This document shows, in pieces, positions 25,170 through 34,175 of a DNA stretch of 56,556 bases; the first letter of the stretch is position 1; the number at the start of each line of letters is the position of its first letter. Under the pieces are notes generated by a model that had not been told where the DNA came from, did no database searches, and saw only the letters and a program-made list of their open reading frames with translations. Source of the stretch: an uncultured Eggerthella sp. (GTDB lineage Bacteria; Actinomycetota; Coriobacteriia; Coriobacteriales; Eggerthellaceae); contig CABQIW010000007.1 in the NCBI GenBank assembly GCA_902464295.1, forward strand, positions 1 to 56,556, in the 5' to 3' direction. Made by a program: the position numbers and the translations under genes.

Positions 25170-26693
25170 CTAGACCTGCTCTTCCTTCTTCATGTTGATG
25201 TACTCGAGCAGCTCGCCGCGCTTATGGATGCCGACCTTGTCATAGATGTGCCGAATATGCGTGTTCACCGTATGCGGCGAAATGACCAGCTTGTTCGCAA
25301 TGCTGTTCACGGTATTGCCCCGCGCGATCAACTTCAGGATCTGGCCTTCGCGCTCGGAGAGCTTGAACTCTGCGATGATCTGGGAGCAGATCGTATCGAT
25401 CTGCGAAGGAGCAACGGGTGCCGTAGTGAGCGCGATGAAGCGCGGCTCCAACTTCCCGACCGGTACCAGCACGAACGCCAGGACACAGATGAAGATGAGC
25501 GTGGTGGGCGTGACCGCAAACTGCGCGATATCAGCATGAAGTTCGTAGAAGAGCCCGAGGCAATTTCCCAGCGCGATGCCGATACGGATCGAAGCAACCG
25601 AGAACGTGACCGCGAGCGCCGGCGCGAAGAAGCCACGGCGCATGAGCGTTCCGAAGTACATGATGAGCGAGATCTCCAAGAGCGATGACACGCTCAAGCC
25701 CACCACGAAAGCGAGCGGATAGAGCGATTCGTGACTCTGGAACAAGGTAAGTCCCACGATAGCGAAGACCAAATAGTACGGGAAGAGCTTGAACATCGAA
25801 GCCTTCGCCTTGAAGAGCACCGAAAGCCCTGAGACGAGCAGGATCAGCAGAGCGCCCGTCACCACCCCGATCACGAAGATGTACTCTCCTACCGCAAAAT
25901 GCTCCCACGGTACGATCGCTACCAAGTAATAGCAAGCAACGCCCGTAAAGCAACCAACGCTACAGACCGCCAATACGCTCGAGAAGGCTGGCTTGACCGT
26001 ATCGCGTGGCAAGAGCACAGGGTAGGTTGTAGGAATCTTCTTATGCGCATAGAGGAACACGCCCGACAGCGCTGCGAGCAACATGACGAAGAGCGGCGAG
26101 AAATCAGCAGGGACGAACAGGCTTACGACCATCACCACCAACACGGTCGCGCCGAACGTGGTGCCGATATGCACCACCGAGAAGTTCGCTCGCGCACGTG
26201 TCAAGGATTCGCCCCATAAGATCCACATCAGGCCCTCAAGACCGCCAGCGATGAAGCTGAATATATAGATCACATAGGAAGAGCTCGTGATAGGCGCCCC
26301 ATAGAGCAACAATGCGGTCGCAACGATCAGAAGCACCGTAACGATCCTCATGACCCACGGGTAATCAGAAAGATGTCGCTTGCGCCCCAAGAGGACCACG
26401 GCAACGATCATGAAGAATGCCGTCCCGACCAGATTCCAAAGCCACGCCACCGTAACGCTCGCAGCCAAAAGATCGGTCTTGAAGAAGCTCGATGGGCAGA
26501 ACCACATCAGATAGTGATAGGCCATCAAAAGCGAGAAACCAAGGTACTTGAGCGCTGGATGAACGGTCATCAAGCGATCAACAACGGGTTGTCTCGTAGT
26601 ATTTTTTGGTGATTCGCCCAAAGTGTTCTCGTCAACACTCTGAATCGGCTCATGCTCTTCCACTTCGTCAAGAGCTGATCGAGTATCTTGCAT
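25170..26693 (-). CDS. LuxR-type regulator with 12-helix membrane sensor domain
   Basis: The 507-residue protein has about 12 hydrophobic helices (residues about 45-420) of MFS-like arrangement. A cytosolic LuxR helix-turn-helix follows at the C-terminus (LSEREGQILKLIARGNTVNSI at about 443-463, then ISPHTVNTHIRHIYDKVGIHKR). This architecture is very common in Eggerthella-group bacteria, where members often sit next to respiratory or catabolic clusters. It is divergent from the MFS-esterase-cai cluster and is its most likely activator, sensing the substrate at the membrane. The effector and sites are unknown; two palindromes lie in the intergenic region. Confidence 0.9.
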   Translation of the reverse strand: MQDTRSALDEVEEHEPIQSVDENTLGESPKNTTRQPVVDRLMTVHPALKYLGFSLLMAYHYLMWFCPSSFFKTDLLAASVTVAWLWNLVGTAFFMIVAVVLLGRKRHLSDYPWVMRIVTVLLIVATALLLYGAPITSSSYVIYIFSFIAGGLEGLMWILWGESLTRARANFSVVHIGTTFGATVLVVMVVSLFVPADFSPLFVMLLAALSGVFLYAHKKIPTTYPVLLPRDTVKPAFSSVLAVCSVGCFTGVACYYLVAIVPWEHFAVGEYIFVIGVVTGALLILLVSGLSVLFKAKASMFKLFPYYLVFAIVGLTLFQSHESLYPLAFVVGLSVSSLLEISLIMYFGTLMRRGFFAPALAVTFSVASIRIGIALGNCLGLFYELHADIAQFAVTPTTLIFICVLAFVLVPVGKLEPRFIALTTAPVAPSQIDTICSQIIAEFKLSEREGQILKLIARGNTVNSIANKLVISPHTVNTHIRHIYDKVGIHKRGELLEYINMKKEEQV

Positions 26694-26878
26694 AGTGATC
26701 TACCTTTTTCGCTGCCCTTCCTCAAAACGAATGCACGCTGTTTATTCGTCGGATTTTCATTCTATGTATAGTATCAGCATACAGAACATAAGCTCAGGAG
26801 CATCACTAGTTTTTTAGTATGTCGCTCGCTCACCAAAAAAAGTCCACTCCCCACTTTGGTCGCAACCTCATAATCCCT

Positions 26879-26894
26879 CGCATCAGGTGATGCG
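26879..26894. promoter_or_regulatory. Palindrome 1 (CGCATCA-GG-TGATGCG)
   Basis: Perfect seven-base arms around GG, about 235 bases upstream of the first transporter gene and about 185 bases upstream of the regulator start. Its length and symmetry suit a dimeric regulator such as the adjacent LuxR-type protein. Confidence 0.45.
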
Positions 26895-26898
26895 CTCA

Positions 26899-26910
26899 TG
26901 AACGCGTTCA
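26899..26910. promoter_or_regulatory. Palindrome 2 (TGAACGCGTTCA)
   Basis: A perfect 12-base palindrome starting five bases after the end of palindrome 1. Its half site TGAAC equals the half site of the TetR operators near 10.33-10.41 kb, but with a spacer two bases long, so cross-binding is only a possibility. Confidence 0.4.
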
Positions 26911-27128
26911 AGCAAGATGGTCCCGTCGGTAAATGCTGGCAGCTTACGTCTTTTTCGTTGGTTCATAAGATCCAGTTCGCGAACGAATCACAGCAAAGCG
27001 ACAAACGAACAACAGATCGCAAAACTGGGCACTATGAGATAACGAACGAACGTAAAACGAAGTAAGCAGAGGGGAAACAGAAGGCGGCACTCTGAAGAGT
27101 AGCCAAGGAAAAAGGAAAGGGGACGCTA

Positions 27129-28460
27129 ATGTCACTCCTAGCAAAGAGCAAAGGTGAGGTGACGTACCGCGACATCTCAACGCTCCACAAGTGGGCGCTC
27201 GTGATCTTGATCTCGATGGGATCATCGATCATCTACGCACCAATGTATTTGAAGAATGTATTCTATGATCCGCTGATGCAAGCACTCGGCTGTTCCAATG
27301 CAGACCTCGGTCTCATGGTATCTGCCTACGGCATCGCGGCGATGATCTGTTATCTACCTTCAGGCATCGTAGCTGACAAGTTCCGCATGCGTACCCTGGC
27401 AACGGTCGGCTTCTTGACCACAGCGGTCTTGGTAGCGATCTACGCCACGCTTCCTTCGGTCCAAGTCTGCTTCGCGCTCTTCGTCGCCATGGGCGTCACC
27501 TCCATCCTCATCTGGTGGGGTACGCGCTTCAAGGTCGTCAGACTCTGTTGCGAAGAGGATGAATACGCGTCCAAGATCGGTATCTCCTACTCTATCTATG
27601 GCGTTACTGGCCTTGTGCTCGGCCTCATCAACGCAGGCATCATCGCTTCTATCGCGAATGCTGCTACCGGTGTTCAGGTCATGCTGATCTTCTTGGCAGT
27701 GATCATCGCGGTTCTGGGCATCATCGCTTTCTTCTTGATCCCCGACTTCAAGGGTGAGATCAACAAGAATGCGAAGCTCTTCAGCCTCGCTGAGGCAGTG
27801 CAAGCTTTCAAGCACCCCGGTGTTATCTGGGCATGCGTCGCTTACTTCTGCGTGTACGCGGTCTATCAGGGCGCTACCTACACCACGCCGTATCTGACCC
27901 AGTGCTTCAATGCAGATGGCAACCTCGTTAACGTGATCGGCCTCATCCGTACCTATGGTATTGGTCTTCTGGCTGGCCCGATCGTCGGCTTCATAGCGAC
28001 GAAGATCAAGAGTCCTTCGAAGGCGATCATCGGCGGATTCGTCCTCGCGATCGCAGTACTGATAGGATTCATCTTCTATCCGCATGATCCTAATGCAGCC
28101 ATCATCGTATCCATCATGGTCGTACTGTTCGGCTTCGCAACCTACGGCGCGTTCTCGATCGGTTCGTCCCCGCTCTCCGAAGTGAAGATCCCCATGCAGA
28201 TCTTCGGTACGGCAGCTGGCCTGCTCTCAGTGATCGGCTTCCTGCCCGACGTCTTCATCCACACCTGGTATGGATCCATGATCGACGCTCAGGGTACCGC
28301 AGCCTTCAACGGCATCTTCGGTATCGAGATCGGTCTGGCAGTGGTCGGCATCTTCTGCCTGGTCATGTTGCTCCGCTCCATCAAGAAGCACCGCAACGAC
28401 ATCATCGAGGAAGAAGTCGAATCAGAGATCGAAGCGGACGTTCAAGCGCAAGAAGCGTAA
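27129..28460 (+). CDS. MFS transporter, first gene of the cai-type cluster
   Basis: The 443-residue protein has 12 membrane helices and MFS loop motifs (GLMVSAYGIAAMICYLPSG, then DKFRMRTLA after helix 2). A strongly acidic C-terminal tail follows (IIEEEVESEIEADVQAQEA). The first cytosolic segment is short. Its substrate cannot be read directly. Its position ahead of esterase, CaiA, CaiB and CaiC genes suggests uptake of a carnitine-like compound or exchange with the reduced product. No BCCT-type CaiT is present. The ribosome site is AAAGGAAAGGGG. A hairpin separates it from the esterase gene. Confidence 0.85.
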   Translation: MSLLAKSKGEVTYRDISTLHKWALVILISMGSSIIYAPMYLKNVFYDPLMQALGCSNADLGLMVSAYGIAAMICYLPSGIVADKFRMRTLATVGFLTTAVLVAIYATLPSVQVCFALFVAMGVTSILIWWGTRFKVVRLCCEEDEYASKIGISYSIYGVTGLVLGLINAGIIASIANAATGVQVMLIFLAVIIAVLGIIAFFLIPDFKGEINKNAKLFSLAEAVQAFKHPGVIWACVAYFCVYAVYQGATYTTPYLTQCFNADGNLVNVIGLIRTYGIGLLAGPIVGFIATKIKSPSKAIIGGFVLAIAVLIGFIFYPHDPNAAIIVSIMVVLFGFATYGAFSIGSSPLSEVKIPMQIFGTAAGLLSVIGFLPDVFIHTWYGSMIDAQGTAAFNGIFGIEIGLAVVGIFCLVMLLRSIKKHRNDIIEEEVESEIEADVQAQEA

Positions 28461-28542
28461 GGTTCGCACGCTCGATCAGGTGATCTTGAGACACGATCAC
28501 CGAACAAACTCCCCACTGTCTCTGCTCAATCTACCGTCCAAA

Positions 28543-28569
28543 GGGGTGCCTTCCCACCGAAGGCACCCC
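28543..28569 (+). terminator. Intercistronic hairpin, MFS / esterase
   Basis: A perfect ten-base stem, GGGGTGCCTT (28543-28552) and AAGGCACCCC (28560-28569), with a seven-base loop, ends 20 bases before the esterase start. No U tract follows, so it may stabilise the transporter mRNA or partly terminate rather than act as a full terminator. Confidence 0.55.
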
Positions 28570-28589
28570 ACCCAAAGAAGGAGAAACTC

Positions 28590-29603
28590 GTGAACAAGCT
28601 TGATGTACTGGCTCGCATCAATCCTCAGATGAAGGCGATCCTCGCGAAAGAGGCCACCCTCGCCGGTGATGCGAATGACACCTCGGTCGGATTCGATGTC
28701 ATGCGTGAGAACTACGTGCTCGGCCGTGAGTTCTGGGTAGAAGGCGGCCCGGTCATGAAGCTCTCCTTCGATGAAGAGCTCACCGGCCCTCATGGCCCCA
28801 TGGCAGTACGCTTCTACTATCCGACCGACGAAGCGCTTGCTGGCAAGGAAGCTCAAAGCCCAACCACTCCGGTTATCGTCTACGTGCACGGAGGCGGCTT
28901 CGTTCTCGGCAACCTTGACACTCATGATCGCATCTGCCGCATCCTCGCCTGCAATACAGGCGCGATCGTCGTGGCAGTCGATTACCGCCTCTCCCCTGAA
29001 GCGAAATTCCCTTCAGCCGTGGAGGAGGTCGCCTTCGTTGCGCAGTTCTTGCACGAAGAAGGAGCAGCCTATGGCATCGATACCGAGCGCATGGGGTTCG
29101 CAGGCGATTCAGGTGGTGCACATCTGAACCTAGCCGCAACCTTCTACCTGCGCGACACCACCGATTCGATCGCTCATATCAAGTGCCTGCTGCTCTACTA
29201 CGGCTGGTTCGGCCTTACCGATTCGGGCTCCATGCGCTTGCTCGGTGGCCCTTGGGATGGCCTTGCCGAAGAGGACTGGATGTTCTATCAGCAGCTCTAT
29301 GCGAACGACATCGAAGAGCTGAAGACCTCGCCTTACGCGAACCTCTTCTTGAACGATATGACGCACGACATGCCTGCCTGCTATATCGCAGCAGCAGAGT
29401 ATGACCCGCTGCGCGATGACTCGAGCACGCTCGCAGCCATCTGCGATCAGTATGCGATCCCCTATCGCTTCGAGATGTTCGAAGGCGTGATCCATGCATT
29501 CTTGCATTACACCAAAGCGCTCGATGCAGCTAACGATGCGCTCGAGCACGGCGCCACCTTCTTCAAGGAGCAGGTTGGCATCGCAGAACCCGGTCTTGCC
29601 TAG
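28590..29603 (+). CDS. Alpha/beta hydrolase, HSL (hormone-sensitive lipase) esterase family
   Basis: The 337-residue protein has the HSL-family oxyanion motif HGGG (residues 100-103) and the nucleophile elbow GDSGG with Ser174. The acid lies in AAEYDPLRDD (near 271) and the His in GVIHAF (near 301). It should hydrolyse a carboxylic ester in the cytoplasm; no signal peptide is visible. The start GTG 28590 follows GAAGGAGAAACTC. Between a transporter and the CoA-ligation genes, it could release a hydroxy acid such as carnitine from an acyl ester. That substrate is inference. The length is typical. Confidence 0.87.
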   Translation: MNKLDVLARINPQMKAILAKEATLAGDANDTSVGFDVMRENYVLGREFWVEGGPVMKLSFDEELTGPHGPMAVRFYYPTDEALAGKEAQSPTTPVIVYVHGGGFVLGNLDTHDRICRILACNTGAIVVAVDYRLSPEAKFPSAVEEVAFVAQFLHEEGAAYGIDTERMGFAGDSGGAHLNLAATFYLRDTTDSIAHIKCLLLYYGWFGLTDSGSMRLLGGPWDGLAEEDWMFYQQLYANDIEELKTSPYANLFLNDMTHDMPACYIAAAEYDPLRDDSSTLAAICDQYAIPYRFEMFEGVIHAFLHYTKALDAANDALEHGATFFKEQVGIAEPGLA

Positions 29604-29658
29604 CACGGCCGCCCTACCCCACTAGCGACACGCTTGCTACAAAGGCAAGCTGGCGATC

Positions 29659-29703
29659 GTCTTGATGTGGTTCACGGGGGTAAACAGTGAACTCCACCAA
29701 GAC
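29659..29703. promoter_or_regulatory. Long imperfect dyad upstream of caiA
   Basis: Left arm 29659-29675 and right arm 29687-29703 are 17 bases each and pair at 14 positions plus one G-U, with an 11-base loop. It ends 59 bases before caiA. A smaller dyad (GCTTGC/GCAAGC) lies just before it. No U tract follows. It could be an operator for the caiABC transcript or an mRNA-stabilising structure. Confidence 0.5.
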
Positions 29704-29762
29704 AATAAGGAAGAAGTTTGCTACCGCGAAACGCGCAGTAGCACCCCAAAAGGAGGAAAACA

Positions 29763-30908
29763 ATGGATTTCAAACTAAGCGTCGACCAGGAACTCATCGT
29801 CCAGGCTTATCGTGAGTACATGGAAAGCGAGCCCTGGGATCAGTACTTCCAGGAGTGCGACGAAAAGCATGAGTACCCGCTTCGCTGGGTGAAGGGACTC
29901 TGCGATCTCGGTTTCGATCAGATCATGCTCCCTGAAGATCGTGGCGGACTCGGCCTTGAGCAGCCGCTGGTCACCCTTATGGCAGTCTATGAGGTGCTCG
30001 GTCAGTATGGTGGCCCCACCTACGTGCTCTATCAGCTGCCCGGCTTCGAGACCATCATCCGCGAAGGCACGCCCGAGCAGATCGATGCGGTCATGGCCTA
30101 TCTGGGCACCGGCGAGCAGATCTGGAACTCCGCCTGCACCGAACCAGGCGCAGGCTCCGATGTCTCTGCTCTCACCACTAACTACAAGCGTCGCGACGGT
30201 CACATCTACCTGAACGGCACCAAGACCTTCATCACCTCCTCCAAGGGCGTGAAGTGGCTCGTCGTCATGGCGAAGAACGCCGATGACCCCAGCATCTTCA
30301 CCGAGTTCATGGTGGACATGAGCAAGCCGGGCATCGAACTGGGCCCGCTGGATAAGCTCGGTCTTCGCATGGATAGCTGCTGCGAGGTCTACTTCAACGA
30401 CGTGGAACTCGATGAATCGGATATCTTCGGCACGGAAGGCAACGGCTTCAACCGCGGCGTCTCCGACTTCAACTTCGAGCGTTGGCTGGTAGGTGCCTGC
30501 GACTACGGCAACGCCATCTGCGCATATGAGGACGCGCTGCGTCACGCCAATCAGCGCGAGGCATTCGGCAAGACCATCGGTCGTTTCCAGCTCAACCAGC
30601 TCAAGATCACCGAGATGACCATTCGCCTGAACGCCATGAAGAACATGCTCTACGAAGCAGCATGGAACGCCGATAACAACAATGGCGAATTCGATGCCGG
30701 CGAAGCAGCGATGTGCAAGTACTACTGCGCCAACGCCGCCTTCAAGGTAGTCGACGATGGCATGCAGATCATGGGCGGCATCTCGGTCGCGAGCGAGCAT
30801 CGCATCAACCGCTTCTGGCGTGACCTGCGCGTCGACCGCATCTCCGGTGGTACCGACGAGATGATGATCCTCACCACTGCAAAGAACGCTCTGAAGAAGT
30901 ATCGCTAG
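29763..30908 (+). CDS. caiA: Crotonobetainyl-CoA reductase-type acyl-CoA dehydrogenase
   Basis: The 381-residue protein aligns end to end with E. coli CaiA as I remember it: opening MDF.L...QEL, PTYVLYQLPG, TEPGAGSDVS, VDMSKPGI, LGLRMDSCCE, GNGFNR, MKNMLYEAAW, MCKYYCANAAF, FWRDLRVDR and SGG(T/S)DEM. It has the three domains and FAD-binding residues of acyl-CoA dehydrogenases. In E. coli the enzyme reduces crotonobetainyl-CoA to gamma-butyrobetainyl-CoA with electrons from an ETF. A strong AAAAGGAGGAAAAC site precedes it and it leads the caiA-caiB pair. No etf/fix genes are in the window. A close paralogue acting on another trimethylammonium or unsaturated acyl-CoA remains possible. Confidence 0.9.
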   Translation: MDFKLSVDQELIVQAYREYMESEPWDQYFQECDEKHEYPLRWVKGLCDLGFDQIMLPEDRGGLGLEQPLVTLMAVYEVLGQYGGPTYVLYQLPGFETIIREGTPEQIDAVMAYLGTGEQIWNSACTEPGAGSDVSALTTNYKRRDGHIYLNGTKTFITSSKGVKWLVVMAKNADDPSIFTEFMVDMSKPGIELGPLDKLGLRMDSCCEVYFNDVELDESDIFGTEGNGFNRGVSDFNFERWLVGACDYGNAICAYEDALRHANQREAFGKTIGRFQLNQLKITEMTIRLNAMKNMLYEAAWNADNNNGEFDAGEAAMCKYYCANAAFKVVDDGMQIMGGISVASEHRINRFWRDLRVDRISGGTDEMMILTTAKNALKKYR

Positions 30909-30950
30909 GCCTTAACTTCGAACCTAAGAGAAACCACAAGGAGGAACCTC

Positions 30951-32162
30951 ATGGCAATCCCAACTGAAAAACCAAGCTTCGGTGTCTTGGATGATGTGAA
31001 GGTCGTCTTCGCCGCCATGGAAGAAGCAGTGCCGCGTGCCTGCAACATCATGGCCGACTGGGGCGCAGATGTGACCTGGCTCGAGAACACGGGCTACGGC
31101 GATACGGTCCGCGATGCGAAGAACGCAGCTCAGGCGGAACGCCGCAACTGCCGCTCGGTCGCGCTCAACCAGTTCACCCCCGAAGGCAAAGAAGTGCTCT
31201 TGAAGATGCTCGCAGACACCGATATCTTCTTCGAGTCTTCCAAGGGCGGTACCTGGCAGCGCAAGGGCATCACCGACGAGGATCTGTGGGCCGCGAACCC
31301 CAAGCTCGTCATCGTGCACTGCTCGGGATTCGGCGCCTATGGCGACCCGGACCGCGTGAAGCGCGCCGCCTACGATGGCACGGTCGGTCCGTATGCTGGC
31401 TTCACTTGCCAGAACGGCACACCTGAGCAGCCTATGATCACGATGCCCTACTCTGGTGACTACATCAACAGCTACCTGTTAATCGCAGCAACGCTCGCAG
31501 CACTGCACAAGGTCGAGCGCACTGGTCAGGGCGAGAGCATCGACTGGGCGATGTACGAGGGCATCATGTACATGAGCCAGTACTACTTGGTCGATTACCT
31601 GAACGACGGTGTGAAGTGGCCGCGCGCAGGTGCTCGCAACCAGAACCTCTGCGGCATCGGCGTCTACAAATGCGCTGATGGCTTCATCGCGCTGAACCTC
31701 TTCGGCATCCGCCAGAACAAGTGGATGCTCGAGACCTTGGGCATGGGCGATGTGTGGGGATCGCCTGAGGTGCCGGATGATACGGCATCGCTATGGCTCT
31801 CCATGCCGATCGCGCCCGAGTTCGAGAAACGCCTCGAGAAGTGGCTCTCTGAGCGCACCAAACTCGAGCTTGAGGATGTCCTGGCAGAACAAGGCATCGC
31901 TGCTCAGAGCGTCTATGAGTTCGAGGACATGGTGGCAGACGAACACATGAAGATGCGTGGCAACTTCATCGAATGGGAGACCAAAGATGGCGACACCTTC
32001 AAAGGCCTCTCCCCCATGCCGCGCTTCGAGCAGACGCCTGGCCAAGTATGGCGTCCGATGCCTGAGCAAGGCGGCGACACCATCGACGTGCTCACCAAGC
32101 TCGGCTACACGCCCGAGCAGATCGACGAGCTGATCGCGGCCAACGTGGTCAAAGCGGGCTAG
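30951..32162 (+). CDS. caiB: L-carnitine CoA-transferase-type class III CoA transferase
   Basis: The 403-residue protein matches E. coli CaiB over its full length: IMADWGADVTWLEN near 33-46, DIFFESSKGG near 91-100, KGITDEDLWAANPKLVI near 105-121, SGFGAYG near 125-131, and MPYSGDY with the catalytic Asp170. LAALHKVERTGQGESIDWAMYE near 187-208 and PGQVWRPMP near the end follow. It moves CoA between gamma-butyrobetainyl-CoA and carnitine or crotonobetaine without spending ATP. It starts 42 bases after caiA behind ACAAGGAGGAACCTC. A 306-base gap with a hairpin follows it. Confidence 0.92.
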   Translation: MAIPTEKPSFGVLDDVKVVFAAMEEAVPRACNIMADWGADVTWLENTGYGDTVRDAKNAAQAERRNCRSVALNQFTPEGKEVLLKMLADTDIFFESSKGGTWQRKGITDEDLWAANPKLVIVHCSGFGAYGDPDRVKRAAYDGTVGPYAGFTCQNGTPEQPMITMPYSGDYINSYLLIAATLAALHKVERTGQGESIDWAMYEGIMYMSQYYLVDYLNDGVKWPRAGARNQNLCGIGVYKCADGFIALNLFGIRQNKWMLETLGMGDVWGSPEVPDDTASLWLSMPIAPEFEKRLEKWLSERTKLELEDVLAEQGIAAQSVYEFEDMVADEHMKMRGNFIEWETKDGDTFKGLSPMPRFEQTPGQVWRPMPEQGGDTIDVLTKLGYTPEQIDELIAANVVKAG

Positions 32163-32468
32163 CTCACCTGCTGACAACAGCGCCCGAGCTTCACGGGTTG
32201 CGCGCGCCGCCGCGAGCTGCGACGCTACCCATCCTATCGAACGATCCCCTCCGGTCACCTGCCCCGGAGGGGATCTGGGGGGATCCTTAGGCAGGTCTTC
32301 TTCTCATCACGAACGAGCGCATCGAAGGGTCGTACGCAAGCGTTCATCACAAGCAACGGGAATACCAAACTCGAAACTGCTGATTTGAGAGGGCGCTCCC
32401 CTGCGAGCGTTCGTTATGAGAAGGGGAAATGAAAACTTACCAGCATCTTTTCGTAGGAGGGGACGAAA
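32163..32468. other. Gap between caiB and caiC
   Basis: 306 bases hold a 12-base-stem hairpin (32243-32275) and no coding frame of interest. The long gap and hairpin suggest partial termination after caiB or a separate caiC promoter. A ribosome site GGAGGGG lies just before 32469. Confidence 0.5.
32243..32275 (+). terminator. GC-rich hairpin after caiB
   Basis: GATCCCCTCCGG (32243-32254) and CCGGAGGGGATC (32264-32275) form a perfect 12-base stem with a nine-base loop, 81 bases after the caiB stop. No proper U tract follows (TGGGGGGATCC), so it is a weak terminator or an mRNA 3'-end stabiliser. Confidence 0.6.
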
Positions 32469-34085
32469 ATGGCCGACATCGTAGGAAACGAAACGCTCCG
32501 TGACCTGTGGCAAAGCGTGGTCGAGCGCAAGGGAAGGCGACACTTCCTCACGTTCCAGAACCGCGTGGGCGATGTGTTCGAATACACCTACGCCGCATTC
32601 GATGAGGATGTCAACCGTATTGCCAACGTGTTTCTCGATCTCGGTATCGAGAAGGGCGATCACGTTGCCCTCCATCTCCATAGCTCGCCAGAATTCCTGA
32701 TGTGCCTGTTCGGCCTTGCGAAGATCGGCGCGGTAGCAGTGCCCATCAACGAACAGTATCTTGCTGATGAAGCCGAGTACATCCTAGAGAACTCGGATGC
32801 GATCTGCGTCGTGGTCGAGCCGCTCTTCTACGAGACCTACCAAGAGCTGCTCGCACGCGGTCATTACTTCCCCAAAGGAGTGGTAGTGGCACGCGCTGGC
32901 ACCGAATCACCCAGGAGCAATATCGATTTCTCGAGCATCTATACGCCACTCGGCACGGTCGAGGAAGGCCAGCAGGGCATCTACGACTTCTGGATGATGC
33001 GCTGCGAGCAAAGCGCTATCCTGCGCGATTCCTGTGAGCTCGCTTCCGATGACCCCGTGCAGATCATCTACACCTCAGGCACCACCTCCCGCCCGAAAGG
33101 CGTGGTGCTCACGCACGCGAACATGGTGTTCTCAGGGTTGTATGGCGATTGGGAAGTCTCGCTGCGCGGCAGCGACCGCGTGCTGACCTCGATGCCCGCA
33201 TGTCACTCGAACTTCCAGCTGGCAGCACTCATGCCCGTTATCACCGCAGGTGCATCGCTCATCATTATCGAGAAGTATTCGGCGACCCGCTTCATGAAGC
33301 AGATCCGCCATTACAAGGCCACCGTCATCCAATGCGTTGCCATGATGCTTCGCACGCTGCTTCTCCAGCCGGTCGACCCTGAAGAGAAGAACCATTGCGT
33401 GCGTGAGGTGCTCTACTTCATCCCCATCACGGATGCGGAGAAGGAAGAATTCGAACAACGCTTCAACATGAGGATCATGAACACCTACGGATCGACCGAA
33501 TCGATCGGCTGGGCTATCACCGACCCGCCCGTTGGTGCACGTAACTGGCCTTCGGTGGGGCGCGCAGGGCTGGGCTACAAGGCGCGCATCTGCGACATGA
33601 ATGATAACGAACTGCCCCCTGGCGAGGTTGGCGAGATTCAGATAAAAGGCGAGCGTGGCCGTTCGGTGATGCTCGAGTACTACAACAACCCCGAAGCGAC
33701 CGAGAATACCTTCAGTATCGACGGCTGGCTCAAAACAGGAGATCAAGGTTATCAGGATGATAACGGTTGGTTCTACTTCGTCGACCGCAAGGTTAACATG
33801 GTTAAGAGGTCAGGAGAGAACATCTCCACTACCGAACTCGAGGAGATCCTCGAACAGCATCCTGCTATCGCTGAGGCTGCGGTGATCGGCGTTCCTGATC
33901 CGATCCGCGATCAAGCCATCAAGGCGTTCGTTCGATTCGCGCCAGGTGAGAGCATGACGCTTGCGGAAGTCGAGCAGTACTGCAAGGACCACATGGCATC
34001 GTTCAAGGTTCCCACCTTCTATGAGGTCGTTGAAGATTTCCCGCGTACTTGCAGCATGAAGATCGAGAAGAAGCTCTTAAGCTGA
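32469..34085 (+). CDS. caiC: Carnitine/crotonobetaine-CoA ligase-type AMP-forming enzyme
   Basis: The 538-residue ANL-family enzyme matches E. coli CaiC along its length: VALHL near 66-70, FGLAKIGAVAVPIN near 81-94, the AMP-binding P-loop YTSGTTSRPKGV from residue 201, PSVGRAG, GDQGYQDD and FYFVDR. It activates the acid with ATP to an acyl-adenylate and then a CoA thioester, priming the CaiB cycle. The final catalytic-Lys motif reads PRTCSMKIEKK: Lys531 is kept, but Met replaces the usual Gly just before it. The start ATG 32469 follows GTAGGAGGGGACGAAA. The substrate is inferred from the neighbours. Confidence 0.9.
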   Translation: MADIVGNETLRDLWQSVVERKGRRHFLTFQNRVGDVFEYTYAAFDEDVNRIANVFLDLGIEKGDHVALHLHSSPEFLMCLFGLAKIGAVAVPINEQYLADEAEYILENSDAICVVVEPLFYETYQELLARGHYFPKGVVVARAGTESPRSNIDFSSIYTPLGTVEEGQQGIYDFWMMRCEQSAILRDSCELASDDPVQIIYTSGTTSRPKGVVLTHANMVFSGLYGDWEVSLRGSDRVLTSMPACHSNFQLAALMPVITAGASLIIIEKYSATRFMKQIRHYKATVIQCVAMMLRTLLLQPVDPEEKNHCVREVLYFIPITDAEKEEFEQRFNMRIMNTYGSTESIGWAITDPPVGARNWPSVGRAGLGYKARICDMNDNELPPGEVGEIQIKGERGRSVMLEYYNNPEATENTFSIDGWLKTGDQGYQDDNGWFYFVDRKVNMVKRSGENISTTELEEILEQHPAIAEAAVIGVPDPIRDQAIKAFVRFAPGESMTLAEVEQYCKDHMASFKVPTFYEVVEDFPRTCSMKIEKKLLS

Positions 34086-34089
34086 CCAC

Positions 34090-34125
34090 GCGGAAAGCGA
34101 GAACTTGCACCCAGTTTCGCTCCGC
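34090..34125 (+). terminator. Bulged hairpin after caiC
   Basis: GCGGA..GCGA.AACT (34090-34105) pairs with AGTTTCGCTCCGC (34113-34125), giving 13 base pairs with small bulges and a seven-base loop, five bases after the caiC stop. No U tract follows. Confidence 0.4.
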
Positions 34126-34175
34126 ACTGCGCTGGCGATCATATTCGCCTGCGCGCGAAAGATGAAGAGAGGTTG

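Larger units (their letters stand above)
26694..27128. other. Divergent regulatory region, luxR-type gene / cai cluster
   Basis: This 435-base gap separates the regulator from the first transporter. It is AT-rich near the regulator (about 26750-26830). It contains two separate palindromes at 26879-26894 and 26899-26910 and a purine-rich ribosome site before 27129. No coding frame of interest is visible. Confidence 0.6.

Noticed and set aside
25334..25636. Arg/Ser-rich frames opposite the LuxR regulator
   Set aside because: The Arg/Ser-rich low-complexity translation is typical of shadow frames in GC-rich genes.
29775..30800. Long open frame antisense to caiA (341 codons)
   Set aside because: The plus-strand CaiA match is unambiguous across the region. 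The antisense frame has no recognisable domain.
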